Numbered from the stretch's first letter, positions 48,006-60,602 are shown. The stretch: 64,000 nucleotides of DNA from Raphanus sativus (GCF_000801105.2 NC_079518.1:10486106-10550105); one strand, 5' to 3'. Program-made: numbers and translations. The notes: generated by a model from the sequence alone, not told the origin.

Positions 48006-49885
48006 CTAATTATTCAGCCTAGGAATAATCACCTGCCTTAACTGAACCGTTACCTCCGCAACATCAGTCGCCTATATATAGTACAGAACCAGATCCTCCG
48101 TAACATCACTCGCCTATATATATATATATATGGTACAGGTGTTGCATAATCAGAAAAGGATCACAATTCAGCGTTTATATAAAACTTTTATATATATAGT
48201 ACCGAGCTAGTAGTAGCGCACCGGAGACGTTTCCGTTTTGCTGCTGCTCGATCCAGGTGGGCTGAGTTAGGAGAGAAAGTCAATGTCCAGTAAGAGTGAA
48301 GCGGCAGCGGAGAGACATCTACGCCGTTGGCCGACGCTTGAGAAGACGACAATGAATCAGTGAGATAGAGAAGCTCCACTGCTTGTGTAGGCTGAAGGTC
48401 AATCAACAACGTGAAACCACCGGCGGTCTCGGAGTCAGCGTTGTTAGTTTCTCAGTTGTTAGTTGATGAAACTTGTCGCCGCCACCTAGATGGAGCGATT
48501 CAAGCAATCCTCTTCTAGATGTTAATTAGCTTAACCAGACCCTCCCTCTTCTATCTGTGAAAGTTTTCATAATCAGATATCATGAAGCATATTAGTTGAA
48601 GAAAGTAAGGGAATGATGATGATAAATCTGACTCAGATAGAACCCGGCCTTTATCACTAATCAAACATCAAACTATTAGTAAAGTCTGACTCAGATACCC
48701 AGTATCAAACATAGTAGACATTTTTTATTTTTGTGTGAGTGCATAAGATGGTGTTTGGAGATATGAGTACCTTTGTAAGCTATCAAAAGCAGATGATCTG
48801 CTAGGAGGGTCTCAAGACTGAAGGCTTGATGAAGACTCAGTTTCTGATTCTCTCCTTGAATTACCATCATGGTCTCTGTCTTGCTCTGTAAGAAAAAAAG
48901 AAAACTGAGATCACTGAACCAGAGCAGAACACAGCAAAGACAAAGAGTAAAAGGTTTTCACTTTACTAAAAACATGATTCGTATGTACAGGGAATTTGGG
49001 GCTTGTTTCTTAAACCTCTCAAAGACTTTTAATCATCATTTTATCCTACTGTAGGTTTAGGTGGACTCATATCAGTGATGACAGTCAAACTTAAGCTTTA
49101 ATCTGGTGTGTACCTTTTCGTTTCTTGTGCAACCGTGAGGTAGAGGTAGAGCCGCCAGATTCTGCGGTATTCTTATTGGAGTTAGTGTTTGAGAATTTTT
49201 GCGATGGTGACTTTGTGTTTTTTTGGAACGCTTTTCTTCTCCATCTTTGGGGAAGAGGTGATGCCAGTGACTTCTTGTGAGATCAGGTATTTTCATTATA
49301 TATCAGTTTCCATTTCTTGAGACTTGATTAGTCACTGGGAACTCGAGTCTTGACTTGGATCTATTAAAACTTCATCACTTAAGCATGCATCTAGCTGATG
49401 AACATGAATAGATCCTTAGAGCGATGACTGTTTAACGGAAAGCCATGACAAAATATTAGAGAAGCAAACATAATAAATTCAGATTCTATCATCAAAGGGA
49501 CATGAAGAGCTACCTTTTCATTAAACATCAGCATGTTTGAATCCGATGAGCTCTCTTCTTTTCTTGACAGTGCGTGCTCCCCAGAAACACAGAAAATCCT
49601 GCAATAAGAGCAAAACTCAAATATAAATTTATTGTTTCTGGAAAAAGAAAAGAAAACAAAAGAACATAAAGAACCGCAATTATCTCAAGTTAGAAACAAC
49701 ATTCTCAACACCTTCTACAACTTGTTTGAACAAACTCCCCCACTTCTACAACTCATCATCCTAACCTCTCCCTAATAATTCTTCTGGTCAGGTTTCAAGA
49801 ACTTTGTCATCAGAGAGCATAAAAAAGAAAGAGCTTTTCAGACTTACTTTCTCTTTGATTATCGTCGCCCCACGTGTTTTCATCT

Positions 49886-50077
49886 TTAGTTCTTAAAAGC
49901 TGTCATTACTGACTCAGTCAATTTGCTGAGGTCCAACGATTCCACCTGGCTCTTCAGCAGCTCGTCTATAGCATCCGGGTTGGCAGACAGAGCAGCAGCA
50001 CCTGCAGCTGCCAGAATTGCAGCGATAGCTATACCTTTGAAGTAGCCACTCCCACTGGAGAGTTTCCCGGAGATCAC
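49886..50077 (-). pseudogene. Unidentified gene fragment
   Basis: A 63-codon frame with a plausible alanine-rich membrane segment (FKGIAIAAILAAAGAAALSA) and a tail DELLKSQVESLDLSKLTE. Protein-like composition, but I cannot name the parent gene. Possibly another captured exon. Confidence 0.35.
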
Positions 50078-50985
50078 CTTGCTTTGTAAAGGGACTGGCT
50101 TGCACCACTGGCTCCTCCTTCAGCAAGAGCTTCCTCGTTCTGTAGTTTTAGTAAACATCACTAAATCAGACTTGGTTTTAACAGTAAAACTTGGCACATA
50201 GATATAAAAGAATATACTATGATAACAAACCCGAAGCAATTATCTGTATAACTCTCGTCTCTCGACATCAATCATTCATAAGTTAGCAACTGTAATTTTT
50301 GTGTAATCAAAACTGGGGAAAGGAAGAGTCTTAATGGAGGAGATACCATGATCAGTCTGCGACAATTACAGATCATGGTCGGTGCAGACAGAGAAGCAAG
50401 CGGTGGAGCAATAATGGAGGAGGCGTTGCCGGTGAATTCAGGGCATGTGGATATTGAATATTACCATCCTGGTTGGTATCCGGAATCTGATCAGAATTCC
50501 GATTGGTATCTGCGGAGTTGAGAGTCACGGAGGAGAAGGAAGCGAAAGCTCGGTGTCGTCTCCACTATTGCGGTTGTGAGAGCGAAAAAGTTGAGTCGGA
50601 ATCTGAGGGCCTGAGGCAAACATAGAATTTGGTAGTAGGGCTCGAGTTTGGCCAGGGAGATGAAGGAGATGATGTATCGGAAGGGAGAAAGCTTTTGAGA
50701 GAATGAAGAAGAATACGAAGCGTTAAAAGGGAAAATAGGAGCGTCAATGTATAAAAAGTATGTCCATCGACACAAAAAAAAAATGAAATGGGCTTAAGGA
50801 ACGCAACCCAGTTACTTGGAAGCTCGTCTGACGTGGCGAAATCTATGTATTCCTATTGGTTGATTTAATTAAACGACGTGGACAGTCCCATAGAGCTTCG
50901 TATTGCCCTTTTAGTAGTGTAATAGATACTGGAAAATATAATATATTCAAAATGTCTAATATCCATTGTGAGAACTCCTGCAAAT

Positions 50986-52177
50986 CTAGATCTTGACCCG
51001 CGCTTAAATGACGGATATATTTTTTGTTGGAAAACTTATTTTACATAATAAAATTATGATTTTGATATATTATATATTTTAAATTTTTATGAACTTTATC
51101 TTAAATTTACTTATATGGCTTATTTTGTTATTTTAAATATGACTAAATGTTTGAAGATTCTAAATAATTCTAATCCGTAATATGATTTTATTCATTTAAT
51201 CCGAAGTTAAACTTATTTTACACTGATTTTTTTGCTAATTTAAATAAAATATTCTATATTTTCAACATTCTCTGTATTGAAAAGTTCATTTGGGCGTTTC
51301 AAAAAATTTTCTATAATTTTATGAAATTCAGTTTATGTGATTTAGTTTTTATTTTAAATGAAACTGTTTTTAAAGAGTTGAGATAATTTAGACCCGTATT
51401 ATGATTTTGTTGATTTAATCATAAAAAATTTCTATAATTTTATTAAATTCAGTTTATATGATTTAATTTTTTATTTTAAGTGGAATTGTTTTTAAAGAAG
51501 TGAGATAATTTAGACCCGTATTATGATTTTAAATGGAACTGTTTTTAAAGAGGTGAGATCATTTAGACCCGTATTATGATTTTGTTATTTCAATTTTTTT
51601 GAGGTTTCGTTTAATAAATACTTTCAAATAATTAATAATGTGGAAATTTTTGAAAAGATATAGTGCAAATATTTAGGAAAATAACTTTTCAAAAAGGCTA
51701 AGAAGTGAATTATATTAAATACTATTTAATGTAATTGCAAAATAATAACTTTTGATTGGTTGCAATTACTGCTGGCAAAAAAATTTAGACAATTTTTGTA
51801 ATTAATTTGAAAAGTCAGGGGCATATTCATAAGAAGTATTATGCTTTAATAGTATAGAATCGAAAAATTTTGAAAATTTGAAATAGCATGTCGATAATAT
51901 ATTTTAAATGGGTTACTAAACATAATCGAAAATTTTAAGCCCATTTATTCGAAAGTTTCAAGTCCATTTCGTTTTAATAATACACTGAACAAAAAAATTA
52001 AACTGCCAATTTATTTTAAGACTTTGTTGGGTTTTTAATGGCCGAATTTTCCTTTTAATTACACAATTTCATTTAAAAAAGGAAAGGAAATGAAATGTTT
52101 TGTAATTTTCTTGAAAATTCGAGAGCAAATTTATAAACAGTCATCTGTTTTAATAGTATATGTTTTAATAGTATAGA
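50986..52177 (-). mobile_element. Non-autonomous Helitron, with a second internal 5' end
   Basis: 3' end CTAG at 50986-50989 followed by an imperfect hairpin CCCGCGCTTAAATGACGG. 5' ends on the minus strand occur at 51858 (TCTATACTATTAAAGC, but next base A) and at 52177 (TCTATACTATTAAAAC, next base T). A repeat of about 50-120 bp spacing recurs three times inside (phrase 'tagacccgtattatgatttt' at about 51390, 51511 and 51563). The left flank is T rather than A. Confidence 0.6.
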
Positions 52178-53949
52178 TTAAGCAACCTGTTTTAAAAGGT
52201 TTCACATATTTCATCAATTCTATGATTTGCATATTAAAAGACATTAGTAATTTTTTTGGTTGAAATCGTGATCTTTAGATTGCTAAATATAAGCTTGTAT
52301 ATATATAATAAGTGTATGCCACAAAATTTAGAAGGTCAAAAGATATTCCTTATAATATTCATTTGAAAAATATGGAAGTGTTAGAAAAGTCATCGAGTGT
52401 ATTTGTTTGCATAAGCATAATCATAGCTTTGTGACAAAGACTATTGACACTGAAGCACTGCAATATGGAACATGTGCGATTAAAATGCATATCAAATAAC
52501 AATGAGTTTATCAACAAAAGAGCAAATTGTACATAAAATAAATTCCAAGTTTCAAAGAAAGAAAAATTCTATTTTTTAAGCATGAAATACATACACAGAG
52601 AAAGAGAATTACCAGGGAGAATAAAAGGTTCTGGATCAGAATTACCGGGTAATAGCAGAGACTGCAGGTTCTGGACAGTAATGCAATTTTCTCTGCAAGG
52701 GAGTTATCAGACCATTCCCCTTGTTGCATCTCCATGAACTGCGATGCCCCCTTCTCCACGAACTGTGACGCCCCCATCTCAGGCTCTGTTCCCTTTACCA
52801 GGGAGAATAAAAGGTGGAAAAGGACCTCTGCAGAAGTTCTTCTCCTCAAGACCGTGTCAGATAACAGGTCGAAGCAACAATGTGATGGAAACCTTTTCAG
52901 GTTTTCAAGACTCAAATTAGATTAAACTGAGCCAAATCCCACACATACATATAAAATGGTTAACACTTGGTTTCCTTAAAAGATTTGAGTCAAAAAGGTA
53001 TGCATGCAGTACTAACCTTTCATCAACATAACAATTTGGGAAGACAAAAAAACAATTGAATGTGAAGCCATTGTTGAAACATAAAAACCTTACACTTTGA
53101 GATCTTTAAAGAAGGGTGAAGATACCAATTCACTGAGAATGAAACAGGGTAGTTGAAAGCACACCAGCATAAGTACGAACAAACCCATTACGCAAGAAGA
53201 AACACATCGACTGGAATCAAGAACAAAACCATAAAATGAAACAAATTAGTATTCTTAGCAAAATCAAATCTAGGGTTGTCCAAGCAAAAATTAATTCGAG
53301 GTAAGAAGCATATACCAAGTCGCTGGCTTTCTTAGTATCATCGATCTTCTCCATCTCGATTGGGAGCCTTGATTGATTTGCCTTCTCACTTAGAATGACA
53401 CCTTAGAAGAAAAAGGCGAGTGTGGTTGTTCCTCCTTACGCAGGCTTCACCATCTGTCAAACATCTTTCTAAAACCCATCGAACTGAAACCCAAATAAAT
53501 AAATAAAATCAATCACCCACACTGCTTAGCGGATGAGCACAAAAGAATCTCATCAAAAAAATAAAACACACATATGTTGCTAGGGGAAGATCAGAGGAGG
53601 GCACGATAAAGAAACCATCAAGCATATTGCTGCTAGAGCCAAAGCCAATTGTAGACATGGATGTCTCGAAAACAATTGAATCAAGCTTCATCTTTGAACC
53701 ATATAAAAGCTTTGAAATCTCACAATTAAAAGGGATATAAAATTTAACTAAATGAATGTTGTTCAGTATTATTAGGGATTTAGGGTATATTCGTTTGCTT
53801 CATGAGATTAATATCTGCGATTTCTTTAAAAAAATATAAAAACATTTAATTAAAAGCATAGTTTAAACATGATCCAGTGGCAAAGAGTTGTAAATACTGT
53901 TGAAACAGAAAGGTACCTAAAAAAAAGTCTTCTGTTTTAATAGTATTGA
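52178..53949 (-). mobile_element. Helitron-like segment with a further 5' end
   Basis: Right edge, minus strand, TCAATACTATTAAAACAG at 53949 followed by T; this is a Helitron 5' end with one change. The interior contains short frames (52511-52915, 53509-53691) of unknown origin and intron-like pieces, which may be captured gene parts. Confidence 0.4.
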
Positions 53950-54085
53950 TTCACATAACGGGTAATATTGTTACCATTTTGTTGCTATTCGTTTGAATAT
54001 ATGTAACACTGTAGTTGTAACAACAAAATATCCATAAGATCTTAGACAGAACTGACCGTGCCTAATCAAATTGCATTATACTTTT
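53950..54085. other. 3' flank of the GT61 pseudogene
   Basis: Short intergenic stretch. Confidence 0.5.
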
Positions 54086-55457
54086 TCATAAACATTGAGG
54101 ACATACATCTAGCGAACCATAACCCTTGCTGTGTTCCGGAACCTTACTCAAAACGAGTCTTGCCCACTCACCAAAATATGTCTCATTGTATCCAATCATA
54201 GCGTTTTTATAGACCAACGACATACATCGCCTATCAGTATCAGGAAACTTACATGTTTCCCCAAAAGAGTCATGCCAGGCTCCTTCATGTCTCATCCCTG
54301 ACCAGTTAGCTTCCCATTGGAACACACGTTGACCAACTCCTGCAAGCTTAAGCCATCCTTTGGGGAAAAACTCCATCACACTACTATTCCTATCCATTAG
54401 AAACAAATTTGTGAGCTGTGCACCGTGTGGTGATACCAACACATCAGTCTTCTTCATCAGCTCCACTTGCTCACAGAATGTTAGATTATTCGAATAAGAA
54501 ACATTTAATACACACCCATCTACTCTCTCACACTCCCTCTTAAATACATTGATGACGGCTGACTCGTTCTTGAAAGATCTAGCTCCTGTTCTCAGTAGCA
54601 ATGTCATACCGATTCGCGGTTTCGATGTCTCGGCTGAATTGATGTTACAGTAGTTCCTCGCTTTGCATCTAAGGTGGTCGAAAACCTCTAGTCTTCTCTC
54701 TCTTGACATTCCACCTTCATTGTGTCTCATAACAACGGCCTTCTCAAAGCAAACCGGCTTGTTCTCATCAACAAAATGTATAATCTCTGGCTCTTGACCA
54801 TAAGTGGCTGTGAGTATTTGGCTCAACCAATGCCCCATCCAGTACCTTAATTCACCCCAGGGGTATAAAACCCATTTTTGAGGCTTTTCACATTGGTTTC
54901 TTAAGCTCCAAGAAACAAATGGGACTGCTGCCGTTATTCCATGCCACAAGTTACCGTAATCGTATTGATTGTCAAACCTTCTTGAAGAACGGCATTGGTG
55001 GGAAGAGCTTCAGGCAAAGCCAAAGCGTAGTAGTTCCATGATCCATCATGTTCATCAACCCCTTTTAAACACAACAGCCTTCCTTTGGAAGATCTGAAGG
55101 AAACTCTTGATACTGAGCCTCGCCTTTGGTTTGGTTATCAAAGAGAGAGCTCATGAACCAGGTGTGACCTTCGAGTGGTTTGTTTGAAAAGCGAATGTCC
55201 TTGAGTGGAACGAATGTCACTGATTCACGTAGCTTTTCCACCAAGTAAGCCGTCTTGTTCTCAGATGGTTGTTCAGGGTGGTGTTTTAGATACGTTAATA
55301 GTGAAGGTGAAAGTGAAAGGGAGTGTTGAGTGATTTGAAATGAACAGATTTGGTGAAGAACAAAAAAAGTGGCCACAAGGCACAAGAGTATCAAATAGAG
55401 CTTAAGGGAGGATAGGCAAGTAGCTAGCCTTCGCCAAACAATAGAAATAGTCGCCAT
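54086..55457 (-). pseudogene. GT61 glycosyltransferase, frameshifted copy
   Basis: Close relative of the intact GT61 gene at 56154-57539. The start (MATISIVWRR) at 55457, membrane anchor and first ~130 residues are in one frame that ends at a stop near 55065. The second part (MWHGITAAVPF to the end, 54086-54949) is in another frame. Compared with the intact copy, one base is missing near 55095 (GAATCTTCC becomes GATCTTCC) and about 13 bp are missing near 54975 (after TTGACA). The two changes do not restore the frame. The C-terminal half still has VSPHGAQLTN and the Cys pattern. Recent inactivation is likely, since the rest is well kept. Confidence 0.85.
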
Positions 55458-56153
55458 TATTAGTAGTGAATCATATAGAGTGAAGCAGAATCGGTTTAAA
55501 TTGTAAACTTGTGTGAGCAATATATGGTCAACGCAACGTGACCTGCACAGGGCACCATTATAGTATTCGTGACAGATTTAAGACTGACCAACACATGCAT
55601 ATGCTTTCCGTTTTCATCTCCTAGTTTTTCAATTTTTAATTGCCACTTTACATTCTACGATAAGTTATATTCTAATCCCAATGATATGTTAACTACTAAG
55701 AGTCTAAGACTTTAGCTGCATAGAAGTTTTACTCGAATATTTATTCGTATAGACACTGGTCTTTGTTTAGTTTTATGTGTTACAGGCATTGAACCTTATT
55801 TGCTAGATCTGTACTAGTCTAGGTCATTTAATGCCGATTTTGTTGGATCTGGAGTTCAAAATATGAAACTGAAGAGAAGTATTATATTTTTATACACTCT
55901 ATCTTTAGCTTTTCCTATATGTTAAGATGCACTTGACTATAGATTATGTTCCATGTTAAAAGTAGTTAGTAGGAATATTACAAAACTCAGAAGTATATAA
56001 TATTTTTGGTTGTTGTTTGTAAAGATGCACTTGATAACTATATATATATATGCTATTTTCTATGTTAAAAATACTCTGATACATTTAATATCATCATATA
56101 ATCAAAACTCAAAAGTATAGAGTGCAGTCTTTGGTTGTATATCTTAATTCTCA
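55458..56153. other. Intergenic between the GT61 copies
   Basis: 5' flank of the pseudogene and 3' flank of the intact copy; AT-rich. No gene seen. Confidence 0.6.
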
Positions 56154-57539
56154 TTAACATCGACATCCATCATGGTTGCGTTCAACATCTTCCATATTTC
56201 TTACTCTAAACTTACCCAAAACGCTTCTTGCCCAATCGCCAAAATAAGTCTCATTATATCCGATCTTACCGTTCTTGTAGACTGACATGCATCGTCTATC
56301 AGCATCAGAAAACTGACATGTTTCGCCAACAGGGTCACGCCAAGAGCCTTCATGTTTCATTCCTGACCAATTAGCTCCCCATTGGTACACAAACTGACCG
56401 ACACCTGCAAGCTTAAGCCATCCTTTAGGGTAAAACTCCATCACACTACTATTCCTATCCATTAGAACCAAGTTAGTGAGTTGTGCACCGTGTGGTGACA
56501 CTAACACATCTGTGTTTCTCATTAGCTCCACTTGCTCACAAAATGTAAGATTATTTGAATAAGCAACCTTTAATTCACACCCTTGTACTCTCTTACACTC
56601 TCTCTTAAAAACATCGGTCACGGCTGAAACATTTTTGAACGATCTTGGTCCGGTTCTCATAAGCAATGTCAAACCGATTCGCGGTCTTGAGGTCTCGGAT
56701 GAGCTGATGTTACAGTAGTTTCTTGCTTTGCATCTAATGAGATCAAATACTTCTATTCTTCTTTCCCTCGACATGCCTCCTTCGTTGTGTCTCATAACAA
56801 CTGATTTCTCAAAGCAAACCGGTGTGTTCTCATCAACAAACCGTAAAATGCCTGGTTCTTGACCATAAGTTGCTCTAATGATCTCGTTTAACCAGTTCCC
56901 CATGTTGAATCTGAGTTCTCCCCAGTGGTATAAAACCCATCTTTGAGGCTTTTCACATTGATTTCTTAAGCTCCAACCAACAAATGGGACCATGGAGGAT
57001 AGTCCATGCCACATGTTACCATAATCGTAATGGTTATAGGAAACAAATGTCAATCCCTTCTTGAGACTGGAGTTGACCGGAAGAGCTTGAGGCCAAGCCA
57101 GTGCATAGTAGTTCCATGACCCATCATGATCATCAAACCCTTTCAAGCACAGAAGCCTTCCTTTGGAAGATTCTGAAGGAAACTCTTGATATTGAACCTC
57201 TCCTTTGGTTTGGTTATCATAGAGAGAGCTCATAAACCATGTATGACCTACGAGTGGTTTGTTTGAAAAACGAAGGTCTTTAAGGGGAAGGAATGTTACC
57301 GACTCACGTAGCTTCTCCACCAAGTAAGCCGTCCTGTTGTGACATACTTCAGGTTGTAGCTGGTGGTGGTTTAGATATGTGAGTAGTGATGGAGGGAGTA
57401 AAATGGGTTGTAAGTTAATGTGAAATGACCATATTTGGAGAAGAACAAAGACTGTGACGACGAGGCACAAGACATTCAAGGAGAACTTAGGAGAGGAAAG
57501 GCAAGTTACTATCCTCCATGAAACGCTGCGTTTAGTCAT
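56154..57539 (-). CDS. GT61-family (DUF563) glycosyltransferase
   Basis: Single-exon gene, 461 aa from the ATG at 57539 (MTKRSVSW), which aligns with the start of the neighbour copy; an upstream ATG would add a tail not shared by the pair. GT61 enzymes sit in the Golgi or ER and add sugars such as xylose or arabinose to N-glycans or wall xylan. Type II membrane anchor (about residues 17-36), then a lumenal domain with the GT61 signature VSPHGAQLTNLVLMDR, GWLKLAGVG and conserved Cys/His. N-glycosylation sequons are frequent. Its acceptor cannot be told. By position it corresponds to At4g33590/33600. Confidence 0.85.
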   Translation of the reverse strand: MTKRSVSWRIVTCLSSPKFSLNVLCLVVTVFVLLQIWSFHINLQPILLPPSLLTYLNHHQLQPEVCHNRTAYLVEKLRESVTFLPLKDLRFSNKPLVGHTWFMSSLYDNQTKGEVQYQEFPSESSKGRLLCLKGFDDHDGSWNYYALAWPQALPVNSSLKKGLTFVSYNHYDYGNMWHGLSSMVPFVGWSLRNQCEKPQRWVLYHWGELRFNMGNWLNEIIRATYGQEPGILRFVDENTPVCFEKSVVMRHNEGGMSRERRIEVFDLIRCKARNYCNISSSETSRPRIGLTLLMRTGPRSFKNVSAVTDVFKRECKRVQGCELKVAYSNNLTFCEQVELMRNTDVLVSPHGAQLTNLVLMDRNSSVMEFYPKGWLKLAGVGQFVYQWGANWSGMKHEGSWRDPVGETCQFSDADRRCMSVYKNGKIGYNETYFGDWARSVLGKFRVRNMEDVERNHDGCRC

Positions 57540-58211
57540 GATATGAGGGGAGAGTGAATGAATGTCAAGAAAGAGAATTGTTCTATTTGATGATTGAAAT
57601 GGGTAAAAATGAAACTCGTGAGAGGAAAAGTACCAAAGAAACTGATAAATTGCATGTTGGAAAAAGAACATCACATGCTTCTTGTTTTATTTTCTACTAG
57701 ATTAAAAATGCATTTCTGAGTTTGTTCACGAAGTTCAATGTAGAGTATACATATGGACAAACTATAAATTAGTCATTCAGCTTTTGAAGAATTTTTTAGA
57801 TTGTAGATATATAGAGATCAATTGTGTGGTTGTGCATGGTAAAATACTAGTGATAGAATCTAAAGTATTACACTAAAAACTATTAATATATATAGAGATA
57901 AAACTAGAAATGTATAAACAGAAAGATTTCAAATAGTGTTTTACTGCAAATGTAAAAGAAGAAGTATACACTCAAAACAGCTTAAACGTAAATCTTACAA
58001 ACACAACCAAATTCTATATTACCAAAGAGTAAAGAAACCAAATAAGCATACAACATAAATAAAATACAACATACTGATCATCAAAAGGGAAACTTAAGGT
58101 ACAATCATATGAATATATATGCGTAATCAACCAAACCAAAAGACACCACAATGAAACAACTCACTGTAGTTTAAGAAGTACAGCAAACCCATGAAGTAGC
58201 TAATCACTTAA
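57540..58211. other. Intergenic
   Basis: GT61 promoter and 3' flank of the proline-rich gene. No gene seen. Confidence 0.6.
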
Positions 58212-58906
58212 TTAAGGACTCGATGTAGTTGTGGTAGGCGGCGGAGAGAAAAATGGAATGGATGGGAAACTAGTGGGGAGAGAAGGGATTGTTGTTGGAA
58301 ATGAAGGCAAAGTTGGCATTGAAAATGGAGCGGTGGAAGTGGGAATAGTTGGAAGAGTTGGTTGTGGCAATGTTGATGGCAATGGAGGAATTGAAGTGGG
58401 AATGGTGGGAAGANNNNNNNNNNNNNNNNNNNNNNNNNNNNNNNNNNNNNNNNNNNNNNNNNNNNNNNNNNNNNNNNNNNNNNNNNNNNNNNNNNNNNNN
58501 NNNNNNNNNNNNNGATCAAGACTTGTTCGGCCTCACGCCATCTTCTTCAGCAACAACCTCTTCCTCAGATTCCAAGCATGCCTATCCCAACAACGGGATT
58601 ACCTCCATTGCCATCGACTTTGCCAAAACCAACTCTTCCCACCATTCCCACTTCAATTCCTCCATTGCCATCAACATTGCCACAACAAACTCTTCCCACC
58701 ATTCCCACTTCAATTCCTCCATTTCCATCAGCATTTCCGAAACCAACNNNNNNNNNNNNNNNNNNNNNNNNNNNNNNNNNNNNNNNNNNNNNNNNNNNNN
58801 NNNNNNNNNNNNNNNNNNNNNNNNNNNNNNNNNNNNNNNNNNNNNNNATAATAGAGGAAGAAAGACTCACTAAGCAAGCGATGAGAAAAAGCTTGTACGA
58901 TGCCAT
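58212..58906 (-). CDS. Proline-rich cell-wall protein, split by assembly gaps
   Basis: The minus strand encodes a signal peptide at 58906 (MASYKLFLIACLVSLSSS) and, left of the first gap, a Pro-rich C-terminus made of TLPTIPTSIPPLPS-type repeats ending in PTTTTSSP with stop at 58212-58214. Between the two 100-N gaps the same Pro-rich coding (KTCSASRHLL then MPIPTTGLPPLPS and repeats) lies on the plus strand. Thus the middle contig is most likely inverted. If so, the gene is one secreted Pro-rich protein. The opposite reading is Gly-rich but has no signal peptide. Possibly the gene annotated in Arabidopsis near At4g33610. Repeat number cannot be known. Confidence 0.7.
58414..58513. other. Assembly gap (100 N)
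   Basis: Exactly 100 undetermined bases, a placeholder of unknown true size within the proline-rich gene. Confidence 0.99.
58748..58847. other. Assembly gap (100 N)
   Basis: Second run of exactly 100 undetermined bases in the same gene. Confidence 0.99.
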
Positions 58907-60602
58907 CTCTGATGTGTTGATGAGTTTTAGATTATGGTTCAGCCACTCTCTTATTGCTTCTTCGGTTTACTGTTTTGTGTTGATGATATGTTGTGAGTAT
59001 ATATAGTGGCAAGAGTTTATGGATTACGTTTTTTTTTTATCATAGATATAATATTTTATTGCTTTGGTAGGTGTATTTTATGGTTGGTTTTAGCCTGTTA
59101 GTTCAACTTAATGTGTTCTTTTAGACTATTTTGACAATTCAATGTTTTTAATAATGTAAGTTAGTTCAACAATCAAAACCCTAAACACATGACTAAAAGA
59201 ATCTGCACAGGTGTATCATCAAAATAGCTAACACAAGTTGGTCACCTATAAGGCTTGAAATCTAGTAGAGATGTAGCTGCTCGTTCTTGCTATATTAACA
59301 TTCTTCTTGTGTTGTCTAATGACTAGAGAAACTCAGTCCCAAGCGATGATTTTAAAGACAGGGGAAACTTCTCATAACAAGTTCTAATGTGATGGTGAAG
59401 AGGCCAAAAACTTGATATATTTAAAGAAGATGGATATCGCCACTCTCATGCATATTTTTTTTGGTTCTCTTATCACCATTATGAATAGATAGAAGAATGA
59501 ATTATTCGTATCGTCTAAGTAACAATTGAAATTTGAAATTTGGTTACATCACGTTTGAGATCTAAAATTGTTACAAATGGATTCATGTACATTGCAACAG
59601 ATTTACATGAATAATACGTCAAAATCTGAAGCATTCCTCTCCAGCCCAGTACTGAAGAACATGCTGTAAAGAGTAGAATTTTTTTTTTTTTGAGAATTTA
59701 ATTAGCTAAGTATGATGAATGACGCATAGTAGAAGAACAACAAGGAAGAAATAACCGAAGGAAGATATGAACCCTTTGAAAATTTGAGGATGAAATCCCC
59801 ATTATGTCTGGGCGAACACAAAGCAAGCAATCAAGACAGCATAACGCCGGAATATCCCATCTAATATCCACCAGGAAATGAGTCAAATGACCATGAAACT
59901 TCAGACGAAGAAGACCGAAAGTAAGAACCGGTTCTGACTTCTGAACACAGTTGAATGCACTTTAGCCTCTAAAATCGTAACTAGATATTATGCATAGTTT
60001 CTTATGGTCTTCAAATTGTTAAAATTCATTTTAATTAAATCAATTTCAAATTGTTTATGACTGGTGAAAGAGACAAAAGAGAAAGAGTTAAAAATTGTCC
60101 CCGAAGGATCTAATGGCACCGAGCGCATTAACAACAACTCAGAGACTGGGCGAAGAGAGACGTAACGAAGCGGATGCACCTGCAAACAGCTAGGAAAGCC
60201 ACCTAACATAATAACATTCCTTGTTGGGATAATTAAATGCTTAACTATTTTTACTTTTTTTTTTGTTTGGTGTAATTTTTCCTTTTTTTTTTTTGCACTT
60301 GTTTCTTTAGCTTACTAGTTACCTCAAAACAAATTGATATTAAGGATAAGTTTTCAACAGAATCAGATAATCACAATGATACTATAGTAGACACTGCATA
60401 GAAAGGAAAAAAAAACTAGGATAAGTAGCACGCACGTGCGTTCGGTGCTCAAAATATCTATCCTGAACTATAAACCATGACATCCGACAAAAACGTTTGC
60501 GTTTTGGTTGGTTAGTAATAAAACAACACCACTCCGTTGGACGACGAAACACAAAAAAAGCCCCATCTCATCCACACAACACAAATTATCCTCTCTCCGG
60601 CG
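58907..60602. other. Intergenic and EX1 promoter
   Basis: Promoter of the proline-rich gene on the left and of EXECUTER1 on the right. No gene seen. Confidence 0.55.
60433..60438. promoter_or_regulatory. G-box upstream of EX1
   Basis: CACGTG within the palindrome CGCACGTGCG, about 165 bp before the ATG. G-boxes bind bZIP and bHLH factors and are common in light-regulated promoters. Fits a plastid protein gene; function not shown. Confidence 0.45.

Larger units (their letters stand above)
47351..50926 (-). mobile_element. Helitron segment carrying captured gene fragments
   Basis: The right edge reads on the minus strand TCTATTACACTACTAAAAGG and is followed by T at 50927, a Helitron 5' end. 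No separate 3' end is visible between 47351 and here, so this segment may extend the element starting at 45569. It holds pieces of host genes (47784-48005, 49886-50077) separated by non-coding DNA. Confidence 0.55.

Noticed and set aside
52511..52915. 134-residue minus-strand frame
   Set aside because: Could be a captured exon, but I cannot recognise a family and its C-terminal half is low-complexity hydrophobic, typical of intron read-through.
58231..58413. Gly-rich plus-strand reading of the gap-containing gene
   Set aside because: The minus reading has a signal peptide and a stop at a sensible place; the plus reading has neither.
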